From positions 1 through 64,000 of the forward strand of contig JAJDAN010000024.1 in assembly GCA_029261855.1 (NCBI GenBank): DNA of 64,000 nt, read 5' to 3'. Position 1 is the first letter of the stretch. Every line of letters begins with the position of its first letter. The stretch comes from Deltaproteobacteria bacterium (lineage in GTDB: Bacteria; Myxococcota_A; UBA9160; UBA4427). The notes beneath the pieces were generated by a model. That model ran no database searches. It was not told where the DNA came from and saw nothing but the letters and a program-made list of their open reading frames with translations. Positions 54,522 through 63,859 of the stretch are shown one piece after another. Made by a program: the position numbers and the translations under genes.

Positions 54522-55646
54522 ATGAACTTCTCCTTCAACGAAGAGCAGGAAGCGATTCGCGAGCTCGCGCAGCAGATCTTCGCGGACCATTCCGACCACG
54601 AACGCCTGCGCCAGGTCGAGAACAGCGCGGACGGCATCGACCGGGACCTGTGGGATGCCCTCGGCAAGTCGAACCTGCTGGGCCTGGCACTGCCCGAGGC
54701 CCACGGCGGCTCGGGCATGGGGATGACCGAGCTCGCGATCCTGCTCGAGGAGCAGGGGCGCAGCGTCTGTCAGGTCCCCATCCTGGCGAGCGCGGTGCTG
54801 GGGGGCGTCGCCGTCGCCGCCTTCGGAAGCGACGCGCAGCAGACCCGTTGGCTGCCCGGTGTCGCCAGCGGGGACGCGATCCTGAGCGCCGCATTCGCGG
54901 AGTACGCCAGCTTCGATCCAGCCCGACCGCGCACCACGGCGCGCCAGGACGGCGACGCCTGGCTGCTCGAGGGAGAGAAGATCTGCGTCCCGGTGGCGCA
55001 CCTGGCCGAATGCATCCTGGTGCCGGCGGCGACCGCAGACGGCAGCGTTGGCGTCTTCCTCGTCAACCCCACGGCAGCGGGGGTCCACGTCGAGCGCCAG
55101 CAGATGACCAACCGCGAGCCCCAGTCCCGGCTCGTGCTTTCGAAGGTGCGCGTTCCCGCGGACGACGTCCTCGGCGAGAGCATCGCCGCCGGCACAGAGA
55201 TCGTCCGTTTCGTCGAGGCCCGAGCCATGGTGGGTGTGGCCGCGACCCTGCTCGGAGTCGCCAGCGAGGCCCTGCGCCGCACGGCCGAATACACGGGCAC
55301 CCGGCGCCAGTTCGAGAAGCCCATCGGTTCGTTCCAGGGCGTCTCCCTGCGCGCCGCCGACGGCTACATCGACATCGAGTGCATGCGATCGACCCTGTGG
55401 CAGGCCCAGTGGAAGCTCGACGCCGGGTTACCTGCCGACATCGACATCGCGATCGCCAAGTGGTGGAGCAGCCTCGGGGGACACCGCGTGGTCCACACCG
55501 CACAGCATCTGCACGGCGGCACCGGCGCCGACACCGACTACCCGATCCACCGCTTCCTGTTGTGGTTCAAGCAGCTCGACCTCACCCTGGGCGGAGCGGC
55601 ACCCCAGCTGGCGAAGATCGGAAGGCTGGTCGCCGAGGGGGCCTGA
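54522..55646 (+). CDS. Acyl-CoA dehydrogenase, second subunit of second pair
   Basis: A 374-residue acyl-CoA dehydrogenase. N-terminal ALPEAHGGSGMGMTELAILLEE, then a divergent middle domain. C-terminal FAD region: TGTRRQFEKPIGSFQGVSLRAAD and HLHGGTGADTDYPIHRF. The HGGxG pattern with a following acidic pair is found in FadE27/ChsE2-type partners. It follows the first subunit by 13 bp and precedes the E2 gene by 59 bp. Confidence 0.9.
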   Translation: MNFSFNEEQEAIRELAQQIFADHSDHERLRQVENSADGIDRDLWDALGKSNLLGLALPEAHGGSGMGMTELAILLEEQGRSVCQVPILASAVLGGVAVAAFGSDAQQTRWLPGVASGDAILSAAFAEYASFDPARPRTTARQDGDAWLLEGEKICVPVAHLAECILVPAATADGSVGVFLVNPTAAGVHVERQQMTNREPQSRLVLSKVRVPADDVLGESIAAGTEIVRFVEARAMVGVAATLLGVASEALRRTAEYTGTRRQFEKPIGSFQGVSLRAADGYIDIECMRSTLWQAQWKLDAGLPADIDIAIAKWWSSLGGHRVVHTAQHLHGGTGADTDYPIHRFLLWFKQLDLTLGGAAPQLAKIGRLVAEGA

Positions 55647-55705
55647 CGGCCGGCGGATCCGGCGCAGGGTCGACCAACCCGAGTCCCCTGTGCGATGCTG
55701 CGGCC

Positions 55706-56989
55706 GTGCCGGTCGAAGTCCGCATGCCCGAGCTCGCCTCCGACATGACGGAGGCCGATCTCCTCTCATGGCTCGTGAAGCCAGGGGACAGCGTTCGCGC
55801 GGGCGACCTGATCGCCGAGATCGAGACCGACAAGTCGACGGTCGAGTTCGAATCGCCGGTGTCGGGAACCCTGCTCGAGATCCTCGTGCCCGGGGGCACC
55901 GACGGCGTCGCCGTCGGCACCGTGCTCGCGCTGTTCGAAGGGGACGCAGACGCCGCGTCCCCCGCTCCACCCGAGGAGCCGCAAGGCGCTGCACCCGAGC
56001 CTGAATCGAAGCCCGCTCCGGAACCCGCAGCGCGCGCCGCGGCTCAGCCCGAGCCCGCGCCGGTAGCGGCGCCGACGGCGAAGAGCGCTTCGGGCGCCTC
56101 CGCGACGGCTCTCGCCCGCCGGGTCGCCGGCCAGACGGGCGTCGACCTGGACGCGGTCGCCGGTACCGGGCCCGGCGGACGCATCACCAAGTCCGACGTG
56201 CAGGCCGCCAAGCCCGCCAGGCCTGCGCAGCCCGAGAAGCCCGCGCAGCCCCAGGCGACGGGCGCCTCGGCCGACAAGGCCGAGACGCCGCCTTCATCCT
56301 TCCAGAGCGACACGCCCTTCCGGATCGAGCCTCTCTCCCGCATGCGCCGAACCATCGCGACGCGCCTGCAGCAGTCGAAGCAGACGATCCCCCACTTCTA
56401 TCTGCACGTGGACTGTGCGATCGACCGCCTGCTCGACCTTCGCAAGAAGCTCAATGCGGAAGGGCGTCGCATTTCGGTGAACGACTTCATCGTGCGCGCG
56501 TCCGCGCTCGCGCTCATCGAGGTGCCGGGCGCCAACGTCTCCTACAGCGACGAAGGCCTGGTCTACTACGAGCGCGCCGACGTAGCCGTCGCAGTCGCCA
56601 CCGACGGAGGTCTGGTGACGCCGCTCGTGCGCGAGGCAGACCGCAAGGAGCTCGAGCAGCTGTCGGACGAGATCCGCGACCTCGCGACTCGCGCCCGAGA
56701 AGGAAAACTCACGCCGCGGGAGTACCAGGGCGGCAGCTTCACCGTTTCCAACCTGGGCATGTTCGGGGTCGACAGCGTCTACCCCATCGTGAATCCGCCC
56801 CAGAGCTGCATCCTCGGGGTTGGCGCCGGGACCGAGCAGCCCGTGGTGCGCGACGGGAAGGTCGCGGTCGGACACCAGATGACCCTGACCTTGTCGGCGG
56901 ACCACCGAGCGGTCGACGGCGCCGTCGGCGCGCAGCTGCTCGCCGCCATCAAGCGACGGGTCGAGGACCCCCTCGAGATGCTGCTGTAG
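55706..56989 (+). CDS. Dihydrolipoamide acyltransferase (E2)
   Basis: A 427-residue E2 of a 2-oxoacid dehydrogenase complex. The lipoyl domain (1-78) has the Lys site ETDKSTVEFESP. An Ala/Pro/Glu linker follows, then an E1/E3-binding domain (ALARRVAGQTGVDLDAVAGTGPGGRI). A second linker leads to the catalytic domain, ending with the active-site HRAVDGAVGA (HxxxDG). Start GTG 55706 leads straight into VEVRMPELASDM. No E1 or E3 gene is adjacent. The lone E2 next to a dehydrogenase pair suggests a link to branched or side-chain degradation, but this is inference. Confidence 0.9.
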   Translation: MPVEVRMPELASDMTEADLLSWLVKPGDSVRAGDLIAEIETDKSTVEFESPVSGTLLEILVPGGTDGVAVGTVLALFEGDADAASPAPPEEPQGAAPEPESKPAPEPAARAAAQPEPAPVAAPTAKSASGASATALARRVAGQTGVDLDAVAGTGPGGRITKSDVQAAKPARPAQPEKPAQPQATGASADKAETPPSSFQSDTPFRIEPLSRMRRTIATRLQQSKQTIPHFYLHVDCAIDRLLDLRKKLNAEGRRISVNDFIVRASALALIEVPGANVSYSDEGLVYYERADVAVAVATDGGLVTPLVREADRKELEQLSDEIRDLATRAREGKLTPREYQGGSFTVSNLGMFGVDSVYPIVNPPQSCILGVGAGTEQPVVRDGKVAVGHQMTLTLSADHRAVDGAVGAQLLAAIKRRVEDPLEMLL

Positions 56990-57018
56990 GACCCGGTCGG
57001 TCCGGGCCCCGCGCCGGT

Positions 57019-57759
57019 TCAGGCCTGCAGGGTGTGGCCGAAGCGGGTGCCGTAGGGCTGTCCCGAAAGCTCGAGCCAGCCGGGCTCACGGTCTCCTCGC
57101 ACCCGCACGACCACGGCCGTGGCGTCCTGACCCGGTCGAACGCGCTGGGCCGCGCTGACGATCCGACTCGCGAGGACACGCGGGCTGAGGTCCCCGGCGA
57201 CGCGAACGATCCCGTCGTCCTGGACGACGTCTTCCGCGCCGTCGGTGCAGAGCACGATGGTGTCGCCCGGCTCGAGTTCGACGGTGAAGACGTCCTCCGA
57301 GTCGGCGTCCGTCTCGTCGCTGACTTTGGTGAGCTCGTGGTCGACCGTCAACTGGTGCGCGCGATCGTTGCGGATCAGATAGGCGCGGCTGTCGCCGCGG
57401 TGACCGATCACGCCGGTCCGTGCGTGAGCGAGCAACACGGTCAGCGTGGTCGCCAGACCTGCGAGCTGGGGGTCCGTTTGCTGGGCCTCGTCCAGGGCCG
57501 CCATCGCATAGCCCATGGCCCGTTCGACGACGGCTCGCGCGACGCCGCGGCCACGCAGATCGAGGGCACCGTCGACGTGCTCGACGAAATCTTCGAGGGC
57601 TTGCGCGGCTACGCGCGAAGCGACTTCTCCGGCCGGCGTACCGCTCGCGCCATCGCAGACCAGATACAGACCGAGACCGTCTTCGACGACGAAGGCGTCC
57701 TCGTTGTGGAAGCCCTCTCCCCCCGCGCGAGATGCACCCGAACCTTCGGTCGTACCCAT
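57019..57759 (-). CDS. PP2C-family Ser/Thr phosphatase
   Basis: A 246-residue PP2C phosphatase. Metal-site motifs in order: FHNEDAFVVED, VCDGASGTPAGE, GHRGDSRAYLI and CTDGAEDVV. It would reverse PknB-type phosphorylation. ATG 57759 has GGGGG seven bases upstream. The ApbE gene ends 29 bp upstream on the same strand, so read-through from that operon is possible. Confidence 0.85.
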   Translation of the reverse strand: MGTTEGSGASRAGGEGFHNEDAFVVEDGLGLYLVCDGASGTPAGEVASRVAAQALEDFVEHVDGALDLRGRGVARAVVERAMGYAMAALDEAQQTDPQLAGLATTLTVLLAHARTGVIGHRGDSRAYLIRNDRAHQLTVDHELTKVSDETDADSEDVFTVELEPGDTIVLCTDGAEDVVQDDGIVRVAGDLSPRVLASRIVSAAQRVRPGQDATAVVVRVRGDREPGWLELSGQPYGTRFGHTLQA

Positions 57760-57787
57760 TCGAAGCCCCCTTCCTCGGGGGGAGACT

Positions 57788-58825
57788 CTAGTCCAAGTCG
57801 AGCTGCGGCGACCCAGCCGGCGGTGCTCCCGCCCTCGATGCACGGAAGCCGGTGGCCGCCTGCCAGCCCGAAGTCTGCCACTCGTTGCCGTCCTCTTCGC
57901 GCACCCATGCTTCGGCGCGCTGTTCCTCGAGGACTGCGCGGCCCGCGGCTTCGTCGAGAACCAGCAGCGCGGTGCTCAGTACCTCGGCCTCCGTGGCCCG
58001 ACGGCCGACGACCACCGCGATGCGTCGCGATTGCAGGGCCTGGCCGCTGCGCGGGTCCACGACGTGGCCGTAGGCGACGCCCTCGATCACACTCGACTGG
58101 GCGAGGCTCGACGACAACGACAGTGCCTGGTCGCGAAGCTCGACCAGACCGACGGGCGTGCCGTCGTCCGACTCGATCAGCAAGCGCCAGGTCTGGCCCC
58201 CCGCCCAGACACTGCTGCGACCGAAGCTGAGCAGACAACGCGCCAGTCCCTCCTCTGCGAGCCGGGCGCGGACCCGATCCAGGGCGAACCCCTTGGCGAT
58301 TCCGCCCAGGTCGACGGACATGCCCGGCAGCGCGAGAGACGCTCTTCCCTGTTCGAGGCCGATCGGTCGACCGACTCGCGTCAAGACTTGGGCCAGCTCG
58401 TCGCGGGACGGCGCGCGGTCGCGGCCGGCCGCCTCGGTCCACAGCGCCACGACGGGGCCAACCGTCACGTCGAAGGCGCCCCGCGTGGCCCGGCGGGCGG
58501 ACTCGGCCTGCAACAACATCTCGTAGAGCGCCGGGTCCACCGCCGCCGGGCCCTGCCCCGCGGCGTCGTTCAGGCGGCTCACACCGCTCTCGGGATCGAA
58601 GCGACTGGCCACACGCGAGAGCGCCGCCACCTCTCGGAACAGCTGGTCGAGAGCCTCGCGAGCGGGGGCTTCGCCGCCTGGAGACACGCGCAGCGACACA
58701 TCCAGCACCGTCCCCATGACGAGACGACCGTCCTCGACGGCGACCCACTGGGGCGCTGGCTGCGCGCACGCAGTGCTCGCGACCGCGGCGAGCGCGAAGA
58801 GGAGGACCCGCCCGCCACTCGACAC
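57788..58825 (-). CDS. apbE: ApbE, FAD:protein FMN transferase
   Basis: A 345-residue lipoprotein. It transfers FMN from FAD onto a Thr of FMN-binding-domain proteins outside the cytoplasm. The GTG at 58825 is chosen since it begins the signal peptide (lipobox VASTAC) and avoids overlap with the previous gene; an ATG at 58885 would overlap it by 50 bp. Family motifs are present: RGAFDVTVGPVVALW, VDLGGIAKGFALDRV, YGHVVDPRSGQ, and STALLVLDEA near the end. It is the last gene of the flavin operon and should flavinylate the FMN-binding protein encoded two genes upstream. Confidence 0.9.
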   Translation of the reverse strand: MSSGGRVLLFALAAVASTACAQPAPQWVAVEDGRLVMGTVLDVSLRVSPGGEAPAREALDQLFREVAALSRVASRFDPESGVSRLNDAAGQGPAAVDPALYEMLLQAESARRATRGAFDVTVGPVVALWTEAAGRDRAPSRDELAQVLTRVGRPIGLEQGRASLALPGMSVDLGGIAKGFALDRVRARLAEEGLARCLLSFGRSSVWAGGQTWRLLIESDDGTPVGLVELRDQALSLSSSLAQSSVIEGVAYGHVVDPRSGQALQSRRIAVVVGRRATEAEVLSTALLVLDEAAGRAVLEEQRAEAWVREEDGNEWQTSGWQAATGFRASRAGAPPAGSPQLDLD

Positions 58826-58835
58826 ACGCGCGACG

Positions 58836-59399
58836 CTAGACCGGCTCGGTGGGTGTCCCGGAGGACGGCAGGTCGAGATCGTCATCGTCCTCGAGTTCCC
58901 AGTCTTCCCCGTCGAGGTTCTCCTGGCTCCCCGCGAACACCGACCACACGGAGATGACGATCAGGGTCGCCAGGCTCGCTTGCAGCAACAGGAAGCCGGC
59001 GATCTTGACGATGGCAAACGACTCTCCGCCGTAGCGAACCATCCAGCTCGCGCCTTCGTCGAGCAGACCCGCAAAGAAGGGAACCGAGATCAGCCAGGCC
59101 TTGAGCTTGCCCGAAAGGGGCACGAAGAGCATCAGGTGCGTCATCACCAGCAGCAACATGCCGAAGGCGAAAAGATGGAAGTGCGACACTTCCAGCAGGC
59201 CCTGGTAGGTGCGAGGCGACGTGTACTGCTCGGCGTCGCCGAGGTAGTAGGCGACCACCGACGACGGCGCGAGGCTCATCTTGTTGAAGTAGAGGGCTGC
59301 GTTGGTGACCCACAGCATCCCCACATAGATGGCGTACAGAAGTACGATGACCTGCAGCAGGCGATTGCGCGACCATTCTCCAGTAACCACGAAGCGCAA
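58836..59399 (-). CDS. Four-helix membrane protein with His-rich second helix
   Basis: A 187-residue inner-membrane protein: four helices (about 14-38, 73-95, 100-121, 128-155), then an acidic tail. The second helix carries His73, His75 and His88 in SHFHLFAFGMLLLVMTHL, a spacing that could ligate haem or a metal. The third helix has LLDEGASW, with charged residues in the membrane. The start is TTG at 59399. Its neighbours are an FMN-binding protein and ApbE, so it likely hands electrons across the membrane. No named family is recognised with confidence. Confidence 0.7.
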   Translation of the reverse strand: MRFVVTGEWSRNRLLQVIVLLYAIYVGMLWVTNAALYFNKMSLAPSSVVAYYLGDAEQYTSPRTYQGLLEVSHFHLFAFGMLLLVMTHLMLFVPLSGKLKAWLISVPFFAGLLDEGASWMVRYGGESFAIVKIAGFLLLQASLATLIVISVWSVFAGSQENLDGEDWELEDDDDLDLPSSGTPTEPV

Positions 59400-59403
59400 C
59401 GGG

Positions 59404-60054
59404 TCAGGGCTCCTCTCTCGCTTCTTCTCTCACTTCTTCTCTCACTTCTTCCACTTCCGTCTTCTCGTTCGCTCCGCCGTCCAGTTCCGGCGCGATCAGG
59501 ACCGCATGGTAGGCCAGCGCGCGTCTGACGCTGGCGGCTGCGACCCGGGTCGACAAGGTCGCGTTGACGACGCCATGGATGTCGCCCCCCACGCGCAGCT
59601 TGTCGTCTCCATCTGTGCCCTCGAACTGCGCGTACCACTTCTCGGCAGGCAGGTAATCGAGGGGTTCGTGGAAGGCGAGAATGCGGACCGAACGGACCGT
59701 CCCGTCGGGCAACCACACGACGAGCAGAGCCGAGGGATGCGTCCGGACCGTGTGGACGTCGATGTGTGCGTACCCCAGGACCTCGTCGCCCTTCCAGGCG
59801 GTGAAGATCGTGATGAGCTTCGTGTGGACGGCAGCACGCGCGGCGGACTCGATCGCGGTGACCTGGTCCTGGGACAGGATGATGGTGTCCTTCTCGATGC
59901 GGTCCGCATCGGGGAACGCCTGTTCCAGAGCCTCCTGGCGAGCCTGGAAGACCTTGGCTTCTGCGGTCGTCGCAGCGAACGAGAACGCGGCGAGAACCCC
60001 GATCAGGGCCCTCGCCGCGCGGTGACGGGCGCTGCGCGGCGTTCTGCCGCGCAC
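59404..60054 (-). CDS. Secreted FMN-binding-domain protein
   Basis: A 216-residue exported protein. The start GTG at 60054 yields a signal peptide ending in TAEA; a GTG at 60096 would overlap the porin. The FMN_bind domain (about 75-190) opens with VHTKLITIFTAWKGDEVLGYAHIDVH. It closes with the flavinylation region GVVNATLSTRVAAASVRRAL, where the Thr in NAT is the expected FMN attachment site. The C-terminal tail is Glu/Val/Arg repeats (EEVREEVREE). It sits 4 bp before the His-rich membrane protein. Confidence 0.85.
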   Translation of the reverse strand: MRGRTPRSARHRAARALIGVLAAFSFAATTAEAKVFQARQEALEQAFPDADRIEKDTIILSQDQVTAIESAARAAVHTKLITIFTAWKGDEVLGYAHIDVHTVRTHPSALLVVWLPDGTVRSVRILAFHEPLDYLPAEKWYAQFEGTDGDDKLRVGGDIHGVVNATLSTRVAAASVRRALAYHAVLIAPELDGGANEKTEVEEVREEVREEAREEP

Positions 60055-60058
60055 GCTC

Positions 60059-61465
60059 CTAGAAGACGAAGCCGATGCTCGCCTGCACCTGATCACTGAG
60101 GGATCCCCTCTTCGCCTGGAAGTCCCGGTAGTCGAGCTTCACGACGACCTGCGGAATCGGCTTGTAGCTCACGCCGTAGACGTACAGGTCGTAGTCGAGA
60201 CTCAGGTCCTTCCGGAAGCCTCCGGCGACGTCGTACTGGGTGTCGAGGTACTCGTAGCGAAAGAAGGGCTCCAGCGACATGTTCGTCTCGAAGAAGAGCG
60301 GCATCACGTCGTAGGCGATCTCCGCGTAGCCACCGATCATCTGCTGCGCGACCGAGCTGGTCGTCCCGAGATCCAGTGCACGGGACAGGCTGCCCGCATC
60401 GTCCACGAAGGCGTGGGCGAACAGCCCGCGCAGACTCAAGCCGTGCGCCTTGTACTGCGCGTGGAACTCGTAGATGTGAACGAAGGCGTCGGGGATCTGA
60501 CGGGTTTCGGTGGTCGGCTGAATCACCACGTCGCCGGGCGGCGTCGTGCAATTGGCGATGCAGACCGAGTTCGTCTGGTTCTGGCCGGACTTGCCGGCAT
60601 AGACCGAGCCGCCGATCAGGAAGCCCGGCAAGGCGTCGCCGGCCTCGTAGTCGACGCGTCCGACGAAGGCCCAGTCGTCGGCGAGCGCTTCGCTGCCGTT
60701 CTGACGGCCTCCGCGCAGGCCGTTGTCCCGGAAGCCCTTGGCGTCGAAGCCATTCACGCCGTACATGCGGTAGTGGACGTCGCCGCCGCCACCGAGGTCG
60801 AAGGTGCCGAAGATGCCGCCGCCGTTCTCGCGCCAGGTCGTCGGCAGGATGCGCCGCTCGACCTCGGGCCGTTCCGCACCGAAGTAGAACGGGGGCTCGT
60901 GCACTTCGTTGAGGAAGCCCATGGGAATCAGCACCAGTCCGGCCCGGATGTTGAAGTATTCCTCGACGAGGAAATCGACGGTCAGGAACTCGATGGAAGC
61001 CGAACCGCTCTTGCTGGTGCTGCCGTGCTCGAATTCCACCTCGGAATTCATGACCAGCCAGTCGTTGAACTTGTATCCGGTGTAGAGGACGAAGCGCAGG
61101 GCATCGAAGACGTCCTGTCGGCCATTCGAGTTCTTCGTCTGGTGCTGGAAGCGAACGTCGCCGTAGCCACCGATGGACAGTCCCCGGTCTCGTCGGTAGA
61201 CCTTCGAGGCGGCAGGACCGAGACCGGAGAAGCCGTCGGTCTCCGTCAGATCGTCCGGTACGGCCTCGTCGCTCTTCAGATCCGCGATCTCTTCGGCGAG
61301 CACCCGGAGCTTCTCTTCGAGCTCCTGGAGTGTCGTCTCGCTGCTCTCGTCGTTCGCGGGGGTGGCTTCGGCTACCGCCCCACCCGCGAAGGCGACGGCG
61401 AACAGCGATCCCAGAAGGACGATCTGCCACGTGCTCGTTCGGGGGGGTGATGTCGTGCTCTGCAT
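60059..61465 (-). CDS. Outer-membrane porin-like barrel of the flavin operon
   Basis: A 468-residue exported barrel. The signal peptide ends at AVAEA. A short coiled coil follows (TTLQELEEKLRVLAEEIADL, about residues 47-66), then a barrel of about 16 strands, ending QASIGFVF with terminal Phe. Coiled coil plus barrel is typical of trimeric phosphate- or carboxylate-type porins (OprP-like). ATG 61465 with GAGG upstream is preferred to ATG 61498. It is first in the operon, behind the Fur-like promoter. Confidence 0.82.
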   Translation of the reverse strand: MQSTTSPPRTSTWQIVLLGSLFAVAFAGGAVAEATPANDESSETTLQELEEKLRVLAEEIADLKSDEAVPDDLTETDGFSGLGPAASKVYRRDRGLSIGGYGDVRFQHQTKNSNGRQDVFDALRFVLYTGYKFNDWLVMNSEVEFEHGSTSKSGSASIEFLTVDFLVEEYFNIRAGLVLIPMGFLNEVHEPPFYFGAERPEVERRILPTTWRENGGGIFGTFDLGGGGDVHYRMYGVNGFDAKGFRDNGLRGGRQNGSEALADDWAFVGRVDYEAGDALPGFLIGGSVYAGKSGQNQTNSVCIANCTTPPGDVVIQPTTETRQIPDAFVHIYEFHAQYKAHGLSLRGLFAHAFVDDAGSLSRALDLGTTSSVAQQMIGGYAEIAYDVMPLFFETNMSLEPFFRYEYLDTQYDVAGGFRKDLSLDYDLYVYGVSYKPIPQVVVKLDYRDFQAKRGSLSDQVQASIGFVF

Positions 61466-61504
61466 GATCTCGGCCTCGTCCTCTGCTGGGTGCGTCATCA
61501 ACTG

Positions 61505-61583
61505 ACTAATTGAAAAGGATTTTCAATTTCAATGGAGATCAGGTTGTACCGAAATCGGATTTCATTTTCAATAACTGAATTCA
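61505..61583 (-). promoter_or_regulatory. Sigma-70-like promoter with Fur-like dyad
   Basis: On the minus strand: -35 TTGAAA (61566-61571), 17-bp spacer, -10 TACAAC (61543-61548), predicted start near 61536. Overlapping the start region is the exact dyad TTGAAAA-GGA-TTTTCAA (61510-61526), preceded by another TTGAAA. A second TTGAAAATGAAAT lies over the -35. The whole 79 bp is AT-rich in GC-rich DNA. The TTGAAAAT/ATTTTCAA style matches Fur boxes in several groups, so iron control is inferred. Confidence 0.65.
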
Positions 61584-62390
<807 letters not shown>

Positions 62391-62526
62391 TCCCCGTGCC
62401 GCCGAGTTCCAGTGGGAACGGAAGCCTGCCAGCGCAAGCGGAAGGCCGCGAACGGCAGGACACGGCTCAACGTGGAATCGGGGGCTTCCGATGTAAGGAG
62501 ACGCCCTCGATCGGGAGCCTCGTCAC

Positions 62527-63837
62527 ATGGAAATCATTCAGGCCGTCGCGGCCTTCTTCGTGGTATTTGCCGTCGCCGGTGCGATCGTCCAGGTGCTCTT
62601 CGCCTATTCGCTCCAGGTCATCTCGGAAAAGAACGAGCTACCCGAGTTCGCCTCGTTCATCTCATGGCTTCCGCTGCTGCAGCTGTATCCGTACATCAAG
62701 GTAGGCGGCGGGAACTTCAAACTGTTCCTGCTCGTCGGCATCGGCGGGACCATCGGCGTGGGAATCCTCGCCGGCTTGAGCGCCGCGATGGGCGAAGCCG
62801 GCGGCATCATCGGCGGACTCGCGATCGGCGGCTTTGCGCTGGGCGCGATCGTCTACTTCGTGCGCATCGCGATGGCGACTGCGGAACGACGCGGGCTGTC
62901 CAAGTGGATCGGGTTGCTGAGCTTCGTTCCCATCGCAAACTTCTTCGTCTATCCGTACATCGCCTTCCACGACGGTTTCCGGCCGCCCAACAAGGTCGGC
63001 GCCCTGCTCGGGCTGCTGCTGGCCTTCGGTCCCCTGCCCGGCCAGATCGCCATGGTCGACCAGATGGCGTCGCAGGCCCAGGAGGTCGCGCAAGCGGACA
63101 TGGGCGACGGCATGACCCTCGAGCAGGCCATGGGCGGGCTCGGTGCGGCCATGGAGATCGGCACCCAGCTGGCAATGCTCGACGGCATGGACCCGTCGGA
63201 CCCGGACCAGGCCCGCATGATGCGCGACTCGGTGATCGAGCTTCGCTCGAAGCTCGATCAGCACCGGGCTTCGCTCGGCGAGGAAGCGGCGGCCGACATG
63301 GAGGAGCTGCTGGCCCAGCAGGAGCAACGGCTGGGGATGGGATCCGCGCAGGCCCAGATCGACGCCGGGGACATGAACGCAAGCCCCGACGCAGATCCCA
63401 GCTACGCCGACAGTCCGCAGCAGGCCTACGAGCCTCCGACGCTCTCGATTCGTCCGCCGATCACCGACGGCATCGCCCGCAACGGCGACGACGGTTTCGC
63501 CGTCCCCGCCGATCCGCCCTGCCCTTCGGGCACCCAGCCCCGCGGCGCGGTCCCGCCGGAGGGCACGCGAACCTGGTGCGAGAAGATCGGTCAGGACGCC
63601 GGCATCAAGCACGGCTGGATGACCGAGTACCACGCGAACGGCCAGCCCCTGTCTTCGGGCGAGTACCGGGACGGACTCCGCGTAGGCGTGTGGTCGCGCT
63701 TCTACGACGATGGCCAGAAGCGCGTACAGGCCCAGTTCGAAGACGGGCTACAGCACGGCGTGCTGCTTTCGTGGAACCCGGACGGCTCACTCGCGTACGA
63801 GAAGCAGTTCTCCCAGGGAGCGCCGGCTTCGCGCTGA
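62527..63837 (+). CDS. Membrane protein with C-terminal MORN/YwqK-like repeats
   Basis: A 436-residue protein. Residues about 1-170 hold four or five helices in the DUF5684 style (LPEFASFISWLPLLQLYPYIK). Residues about 180-290 are charged helices, likely a cytoplasmic coiled coil, rich in Met and Gln. From about 340, MORN/YwqK-type repeats appear (WMTEYHANGQPLSSGEYRDG, VWSRFYDDGQKRVQAQFEDG). MORN repeats bind lipids or proteins. Function is unknown. Confidence 0.7.
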   Translation: MEIIQAVAAFFVVFAVAGAIVQVLFAYSLQVISEKNELPEFASFISWLPLLQLYPYIKVGGGNFKLFLLVGIGGTIGVGILAGLSAAMGEAGGIIGGLAIGGFALGAIVYFVRIAMATAERRGLSKWIGLLSFVPIANFFVYPYIAFHDGFRPPNKVGALLGLLLAFGPLPGQIAMVDQMASQAQEVAQADMGDGMTLEQAMGGLGAAMEIGTQLAMLDGMDPSDPDQARMMRDSVIELRSKLDQHRASLGEEAAADMEELLAQQEQRLGMGSAQAQIDAGDMNASPDADPSYADSPQQAYEPPTLSIRPPITDGIARNGDDGFAVPADPPCPSGTQPRGAVPPEGTRTWCEKIGQDAGIKHGWMTEYHANGQPLSSGEYRDGLRVGVWSRFYDDGQKRVQAQFEDGLQHGVLLSWNPDGSLAYEKQFSQGAPASR

Positions 63838-63859
63838 CCGCCCTCCGCGCCCTCCGGCG

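Noticed and set aside
51932-54718. A 928-codon open frame on the minus strand
   Set aside because: It spans three real plus-strand genes with clear domains. Composition is that of an antisense shadow.
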